From Variovorax gracilis (GTDB lineage: Bacteria; Pseudomonadota; Gammaproteobacteria; Burkholderiales; Burkholderiaceae_C): a DNA stretch of 64,000 nt. Below are positions 59,776 through 64,000 of the stretch, in pieces (the stretch's first letter is position 1; each line of letters opens with the position of its first letter). The translations under genes and the position numbers were made by a program. The notes beneath the pieces were generated by a model. The model saw nothing but the letters and a program-made list of their open reading frames with translations. It did not search any database and was not told where the DNA came from. Location of the stretch: NCBI RefSeq assembly GCF_030317115.1, contig NZ_JASZYF010000001.1, positions 806,001-870,000 on the forward strand. Direction: 5' to 3'.

Positions 59776-60582
59776 ATGCTCCCTCCCGTCATCTTCTCCC
59801 ACGGCAACAGCTTTCCCGCGAGCACCTACCGCGTGATGCTCGACAGCCTGCGCAATCGCGGCTTCGACATCGATGCGATCGAGAAATTCGGCCACGACCC
59901 GAAGTACCCGGTCACCGACAACTGGCCGCATCTCGTGGAGCAGCTCGCGGACTTCGCGAACGAGCGCGCCAAACTGGCAGGCGCGCCGGTGTTCCTCATC
60001 GGCCATTCGCTCGGCGGATTCCTGAGCCTGATGTGCGCTGCCCGCCATCCGGCGCTCGCCAAGGGCGTCGTGCTGATCGATTCGCCGATCATCGGCGGCT
60101 GGCGCGCCGGCACCATCAACCTCATGAAGCGCACGCCGCTGATGAAGAGCGTGTCGCCCGGCATGATCAGCCGGAAGCGCAAGAACATCTGGGAGCACCG
60201 CGAAGCGGTCTTCGAGCACTTCCGCAGCAAGAAGGCTTTTGCGAAGTGGGACGAGCGCGTGCTGCGTGACTACATCGAGCACGGCACCTTCGATGTCGAT
60301 GACACGCGGGCGCTGAGCTTCGACCGCGATGTGGAAACGGCGATCTACGACACCATCCCGCACAACCTGAGCTCGCTGCTGCGCGCGCACCCGCTCAAGT
60401 GCCCCGTCGCCTTCATCGGCGGGCGCCAGTCGATCGAGATGCGGCGGGTCGGCATGACGATGACGCAGCAGGTCAGCAAGGGTCGCATCATGATGCTCGA
60501 CGGCACGCACCTCTTCCCGATGGAAAAGCCGATTGCGACAGCCGCCGCCGTCGAGGCATCGCTGCGCAACCTGCTCGTCTAG
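59776..60582 (+). CDS. Alpha/beta hydrolase
   Basis: 268 residues with the alpha/beta hydrolase order: oxyanion region PPVIFSHGNSFPASTYR, nucleophile elbow LIGHSLGGFLSLM (Ser in GHSLGG), and a likely catalytic His in MLDGTHLFPMEKP near the end. No signal peptide is present, so it is cytosolic. The substrate is unknown. The gene and its flanks are framed by inverted 53-bp repeats, so it may have been moved as a cassette, although no transposase is seen. Confidence 0.88.
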   Translation: MLPPVIFSHGNSFPASTYRVMLDSLRNRGFDIDAIEKFGHDPKYPVTDNWPHLVEQLADFANERAKLAGAPVFLIGHSLGGFLSLMCAARHPALAKGVVLIDSPIIGGWRAGTINLMKRTPLMKSVSPGMISRKRKNIWEHREAVFEHFRSKKAFAKWDERVLRDYIEHGTFDVDDTRALSFDRDVETAIYDTIPHNLSSLLRAHPLKCPVAFIGGRQSIEMRRVGMTMTQQVSKGRIMMLDGTHLFPMEKPIATAAAVEASLRNLLV

Positions 60583-60611
60583 ACCCAAGACGAACCCTTC
60601 CAGAAGTACCG

Positions 60612-60664
60612 TGCCCCCGGCAGGGGATCGGCGGCCACACGAAGTGAGTCGACCTGGGGGCGAG
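60612..60664 (-). repeat. 53-bp GC-rich intergenic repeat, right (inverted) copy
   Basis: Reverse-strand copy of 59636-59688, same length, 45 of 53 positions identical. It ends 2 nt before the uppP stop codon, so it lies downstream of both converging genes (hydrolase and uppP). Confidence 0.75.
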
Positions 60665-60666
60665 CG

Positions 60667-61491
60667 TCAGTTCTTCCAGGCCACCACGCCACTCCAGGCC
60701 GTCGCCAGGACCACGATGCCGAAGGCGATGCGGTACCACGCAAAGGGAATGAAGTCGTGCGTGCTGATATAGCGCAGCAGCCAGCGCACACAGAACCACG
60801 CACTGACGAACGAGAACACCAGCCCGACCGCGAACAGCGGAATGTCGGCCACCGAGAGCAGAGCGCGTTCCTTGTAGAGGCTGTAGACCCCCGCGCCGAT
60901 CAGCGTCGGGATCGCGAGGAAGAACGAGAAGTCGGTCGCGGCCTTGCGCGACAGTCCCAGCAGCATCCCGCCGATGATGGTGGCGCCACTGCGGCTGGTG
61001 CCTGGGATCATCGCGAAGCACTGCACGATGCCGACCTTGAGCGCGTCCCACGGCGTCATGTCGTCGACGTGCTCGATGCGCACCGAGCCGGGCGGCCGCT
61101 TCTCGGCCCAGAGGATGATGAAGCCGCCGATGATGAAGGTGCTGGCCACCACCACCGGCGTGAACAGGTGCTCCTTGATCATCTTGCCGAACAGCAGCCC
61201 CAGAACCACGGCGGGCAGGAAACCGATCAGCACGTTGAGCGCGAAACGCCGCGCCTTGGGCTGCCGGGGCAGCGCGACGATGGTGGAATGGATCTTCTGC
61301 CAGTAGACCAGGATGACCGCGAAGATCGCGCCGGTCTGGATCGCGATGTCGAACACCTTGGCCTTGTCGTCGTCGAATCCGAGCAGCGAGCCCGCGAGGA
61401 TCAGATGGCCGGTTGACGAGATCGGAAGGAATTCGGTCAGACCTTCGACGATGCCCATGACGGCAGCCTTGACCAGCAAAACGATATCCAC
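60667..61491 (-). CDS. uppP: Undecaprenyl-diphosphate phosphatase
   Basis: Inner-membrane enzyme that recycles the peptidoglycan lipid carrier; also called BacA (bacitracin resistance). 274 residues with about eight hydrophobic segments. The signatures [20 protein letters not shown] (near residue 13) and [19 protein letters not shown] (near 160) contain the catalytic Glu, Ser/His and Arg. Complete and unremarkable. Confidence 0.96.
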   Translation of the reverse strand: MDIVLLVKAAVMGIVEGLTEFLPISSTGHLILAGSLLGFDDDKAKVFDIAIQTGAIFAVILVYWQKIHSTIVALPRQPKARRFALNVLIGFLPAVVLGLLFGKMIKEHLFTPVVVASTFIIGGFIILWAEKRPPGSVRIEHVDDMTPWDALKVGIVQCFAMIPGTSRSGATIIGGMLLGLSRKAATDFSFFLAIPTLIGAGVYSLYKERALLSVADIPLFAVGLVFSFVSAWFCVRWLLRYISTHDFIPFAWYRIAFGIVVLATAWSGVVAWKN

Positions 61492-61572
61492 ACACGCTCC
61501 TTGAAAGAGCGTCGATTATCGCGATGGCGGAAGTCAGGAACCGTTCAGGCGCCCTACCGGGCCAGCCACGGC

Positions 61573-62274
61573 TCAGCGCTGAGAGATCACGCGCACGATC
61601 GCCTCGCAGTGGTCACGAAAACCCATCCGGCCATAGAGCCGGTGGGCGCCCTCGTTGTCCCGCATGACGTGGAGGAACGGCGTTTCGCCGCGCAGCAACT
61701 GGCGGCGGATCAGCTTCGCGACCAGGCGGCGCGCAAGCCCTTGGCCCTGGAAGTCGGGATGCGTGCACACGCCGCTGATCTCGCGCAGCGAACCGGCACA
61801 CATGCGTTCACCGGCCATGGCGATCAGGCGGTCGCCCTCGAAGCAGCCGAAATACTCGCCCAACTCGGGCGTCCGCGGGCCGAACGGACCGGGCCGGGTC
61901 AGCGCGGCGAGTTCGACGGCCTGCGCGGCGTGCTCCGGCCGCAGCGAAATGGCATCGACCCACTCTTCTGCCTCTGCCTCTCCCTCTGCCTCTGCCTCGG
62001 GCATGGAACCATCCCATACCATCCTGAACATCGTCGAATCCAGTTCGATCTGCCAGCCGTCCGGTGCGGCCCCCGACCAGTCCATGCAATAGAAGCGATC
62101 GCCGGCGTCGCAACAACGCGCAAGCGCATCGAAATCAGGACTCCGGACATTCGCGAACCCGACGATCGGCGAGAAGCCCGGTGCATACCTGCGGGCATGC
62201 CCGTCGCCGATGGCGAACTTCGAATGCGAGCCCGCCAACGTGTGCCAGGCGATGTTGTCGAGGAGATCCTTCAT
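61573..62274 (-). CDS. GNAT-family N-acetyltransferase with an acidic low-complexity linker
   Basis: 233 residues from ATG 62274 (MKDLLDNIAWHTLAGSHSKF). The C-terminal half is a GNAT domain: ISGVCTHPDFQGQGLARRLV with the Q-x-x-G-x-G/A acetyl-CoA loop, and FLHVMRDNEGAHRLYGRMGF. The N-terminal half resembles the FR47-like extension. Between them is an Ala/Glu tract encoded by hexanucleotide repeats at 61966-61995, which could vary in length by slippage. Substrate unknown. Confidence 0.88.
   Translation of the reverse strand: MKDLLDNIAWHTLAGSHSKFAIGDGHARRYAPGFSPIVGFANVRSPDFDALARCCDAGDRFYCMDWSGAAPDGWQIELDSTMFRMVWDGSMPEAEAEGEAEAEEWVDAISLRPEHAAQAVELAALTRPGPFGPRTPELGEYFGCFEGDRLIAMAGERMCAGSLREISGVCTHPDFQGQGLARRLVAKLIRRQLLRGETPFLHVMRDNEGAHRLYGRMGFRDHCEAIVRVISQR
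61966..61995 (-). repeat. Hexanucleotide repeat inside the GNAT gene
   Basis: Five imperfect CTCTGC units (+ strand) encode alternating Glu/Ala (and Gly) residues in the GNAT protein. Slippage by one unit adds or removes two residues without a frameshift. Confidence 0.8.
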
Positions 62275-62308
62275 GGGAGCGCGCTCCAGGACGCCCAGGC
62301 CTGAGAGG

Positions 62309-62947
62309 TCAGACGCGCTCGCGCAGCGCACGCACGGCGCTGTCGACCGTGGTCAGTATCGGCAATCCTGTGGCAACTTCACAAGCCGATCGTGCGCGCG
62401 CCATGCTGAATTGCGCCAGGGCGATACGCGTGCAGCCACGATCGCGCAAGCGCCGGGCGTGCGCGACGATCAGATCGTCGTGACGCTGCGTGTCGCCGGC
62501 GTTCAATGCTTCGAGCGCGCCTTCGGCCAGGGCCAGTTCGAGTTCCACGTCCGGCGGGAATTCCGGCGGCATCGACTTCAGCGTCGGCCCGAAGGTCGCG
62601 AGAAGGCCCAGCTTGCCTGCACCAGACGCGGCCTCGGCCACCATCGCCTCGTTCGGCTTCAGCACCGGAATGCCCGCATGCCGACGCGCCACCGCCTCGA
62701 TGCACGGCCCGAAGGCCGAGCAGGTGAAGAGAAGGCCCCGCGCACCGGTGTCGACAGCGTACTGCGCCAGTTGCTGGAAGCGCTCGTGCATCGCGTCATC
62801 CAGCCCACGCCCGCCACGCGCGAGATCGGCGCTGAGGCTGTCGTCGATCAGGTTCATGCGCGTGGCTGCGGGCCAGTCGCGCTCGAGCGCTTCATTGATG
62901 GGAGCGACCGAATGGGTCAGCGCATGGATCAGGGCGATGCGGGTCAT
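62309..62947 (-). CDS. Aspartate/glutamate racemase-family protein
   Basis: 212 residues of the Asp/Glu/hydantoin racemase fold. The first-lobe motif RGLLFTCSAFGPCIEAVARR supplies one active-site Cys. The second lobe, where true racemases carry a second Cys (GCT/GCTH), instead reads IALAQFSMARA. Loss of one Cys means ordinary two-base racemisation is unlikely; a decarboxylase-like or other single-Cys activity is possible, as in arylmalonate decarboxylase. It is 9 nt downstream of the ABC receptor gene on the same strand, hinting at a role in amino acid or related acid use. Confidence 0.8.
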   Translation of the reverse strand: MTRIALIHALTHSVAPINEALERDWPAATRMNLIDDSLSADLARGGRGLDDAMHERFQQLAQYAVDTGARGLLFTCSAFGPCIEAVARRHAGIPVLKPNEAMVAEAASGAGKLGLLATFGPTLKSMPPEFPPDVELELALAEGALEALNAGDTQRHDDLIVAHARRLRDRGCTRIALAQFSMARARSACEVATGLPILTTVDSAVRALRERV

Positions 62948-62956
62948 GGGAAAGGC

Positions 62957-63871
62957 TCAGATCCCCTTCGACGACGGATTCGCGAATGCGTCCTTCGTCT
63001 CGGCATTGAGCGGGTAGTTGATGTTGATGCTTTTCGGCGGAATCGGCGACATGAACCAGCGGTTGTACAGCTTTTCCATTTCGCCCGATTTCATCATCCC
63101 GCCGACCACCCGGTCCACCAACGCCTTGAACTCCGGATCGTCCTTGCGGATCATCAGCGACTGGTTCTCGGTGCGCAGGCTCTCGCCGGTGATGACGAAG
63201 TCCTTCGGATTGCGGGCGTTCGCGATCTGGCCTGCGAGCAGGATGTCGTCCAGCACGAAAGCCTGGGCACGGCCGCTTTCCACCAGCAGGAAGGAATCCG
63301 TGTGGTCCTTGCCTGCCAGGTTGGTCACCTCCAGGTTCTTGCCCTTGTCGGCCTCGCGCAGCAGGCGGAACGAGGTCGTGCCCGTGGTCGTGACCACCGT
63401 CTTGCCTTGCAGGTCGGCAATGCTCCGGATGCCCGAATCGGCCTTCACCAGCATGCGCACGTTGTAGCGGAAGATGTCCGGCGAGAACGCCACCTGCTTC
63501 TGCCGCTCGACGAGGTTGGTGGTGGAGCCGCACTCGATATCGACCGTGCCGTTGGCCACCAGCGGGATGCGGTTGGCCGAGGTCACCGCCTGGTAGCGGA
63601 CCTCCACGCTGGGCATCTTCAGTTCGGTCTTCACCGCTTCCACGATGCGATTGCAGATGTCGATGCTGTAGCCCACCGGCTTGAGGTTGGCGTCCAGGTA
63701 CGAGAAACCGAAGGACGACTCCCGGTAGCCGAAGGTGATCGAGCCGCTGGACTTGATCTTGGCCAGCGTGCCACCGCCGTCCTGCGCATGGGCGACCGCG
63801 AGCGGCATCAAGAGACAGGCGGCCATGCCGGCCGCGCCGGCAAGGATGGATGACAGACGAGCAAATGCCAC
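62957..63871 (-). CDS. Amino-acid ABC transporter substrate-binding protein (GltI-like)
   Basis: 304 residues from GTG 63871, which has GAGGAG 8 nt upstream; a frame extension to 63967 is spurious. Signal peptide ends AVAHAQ. The binding domain shows the family pattern: SITFGYRESSFGFSYLD, GYSIDICNRIVEAV, VDIECGSTTNLVERQK, and KLYNRWFMSPIPPKSININY at the end, closest to glutamate/aspartate receptors. The permease and ATPase genes are not adjacent in the window. Confidence 0.92.
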   Translation of the reverse strand: MAFARLSSILAGAAGMAACLLMPLAVAHAQDGGGTLAKIKSSGSITFGYRESSFGFSYLDANLKPVGYSIDICNRIVEAVKTELKMPSVEVRYQAVTSANRIPLVANGTVDIECGSTTNLVERQKQVAFSPDIFRYNVRMLVKADSGIRSIADLQGKTVVTTTGTTSFRLLREADKGKNLEVTNLAGKDHTDSFLLVESGRAQAFVLDDILLAGQIANARNPKDFVITGESLRTENQSLMIRKDDPEFKALVDRVVGGMMKSGEMEKLYNRWFMSPIPPKSININYPLNAETKDAFANPSSKGI

Positions 63872-63926
63872 GGGGAGACTCCTCGGTACGGGTTGAAGAA
63901 CGGGAACGCGAAATCCGGGCGGCGCT

Positions 63927-64000
63927 TCAGCGCGAGAGCGGTGCAGCGACCGCGCGCGCGACGGCATCGATGGCCGAGGCCAGCCGACCCGCGATGTCCC
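63927..64000 (-). CDS. C-terminal end of an unidentified gene
   Basis: The minus strand is open from the window edge to a TGA at 63929-63927, giving a tail DIAGRLASAIDAVARAVAAP. It lies 55 bp upstream of the ABC receptor gene. Too short to assign; it may belong to the same operon. Confidence 0.4.
   Translation of the reverse strand, partial: DIAGRLASAIDAVARAVAAPLSR

Noticed and set aside
59636..60664. Inverted repeats around the hydrolase gene considered as IS ends
   Set aside because: No transposase is encoded between them and the flanking sequence shows no target duplication; a dispersed intergenic repeat is more likely.

Overview
The window looks like chromosomal DNA from a high-GC betaproteobacterium of the Comamonadaceae, most likely Variovorax or a close relative. 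This rests on uniformly GC-rich coding sequence, three Bug-type (tripartite tricarboxylate transporter) receptor genes, many LysR/MarR/AraC regulators beside small catabolic clusters, and GC-rich intergenic inverted repeats. The genus is inferred from style and gene content, not from a marker gene. No tRNA, rRNA, CRISPR array, transposase or prophage gene was seen.

Layout. 1-9.5 kb: catabolism. The tail of a LysR regulator, a CaiB/BaiF CoA-transferase, a 3-oxoacid CoA-transferase pair (scoAB) facing a PAS-LuxR regulator across a perfect palindrome, an MBL-fold hydrolase, then LysR - AtuA/DUF4387 fusion - Bug receptor. The last junction carries a fragment of a thiamine-pyrophosphate decarboxylase. 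9.5-12 kb: alkylation repair operon ada - 2OG oxygenase - alkB, joined by 4-nt overlaps. 12-19 kb: opgD, LysR/SDR divergent pair, FKBP isomerase, eutBC, an AhpD-like protein. 19-23.6 kb: a lipid A modification block (PAP2 phosphatase plus EptA-type transferase) divergent from a PmrAB/QseBC-like two-component system.

23.6-38.2 kb is the most distinctive region. It holds a second two-component system, a type I secretion system (HlyD, ABC, TolC) and a 2308-residue secreted animal-type heme peroxidase with RTX repeats. Two diverged copies of a roughly 400-bp element lie in the same orientation, one in front of the two-component system and one in front of tolC. Each copy has a putative sigma70-like promoter, a 5' hairpin, a small basic ORF of 43 or 51 codons with a conserved C-terminus and a Shine-Dalgarno site, and a conserved UUCG-type hairpin after the stop. 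Substitutions in the ORF tail are largely synonymous, so I think the peptides are real. I recognise neither the peptide nor the element. A CTTAAG-N5-CTTAAG box of the PmrA type lies between the peroxidase gene and the second copy. The region is best read as one regulated secretion module.

38-64 kb: mostly housekeeping and accessory genes. These are an MCP, an SDR, ETF-ubiquinone oxidoreductase, cysE/trmJ, suhB-FUSC-MscS in overlapping series, MarR/Bug/Bug/sulfatase, a small gene with a probably leaderless promoter, AraC-GyrI, a YqjI/YqjH-like (NfeR/NfeF) metal-response pair, mutS followed by an Anbu-type proteasome homologue, an alpha/beta hydrolase framed by inverted repeats, uppP, a GNAT with a slippage-prone acidic tract, an Asp/Glu racemase-family protein and an amino-acid ABC receptor.
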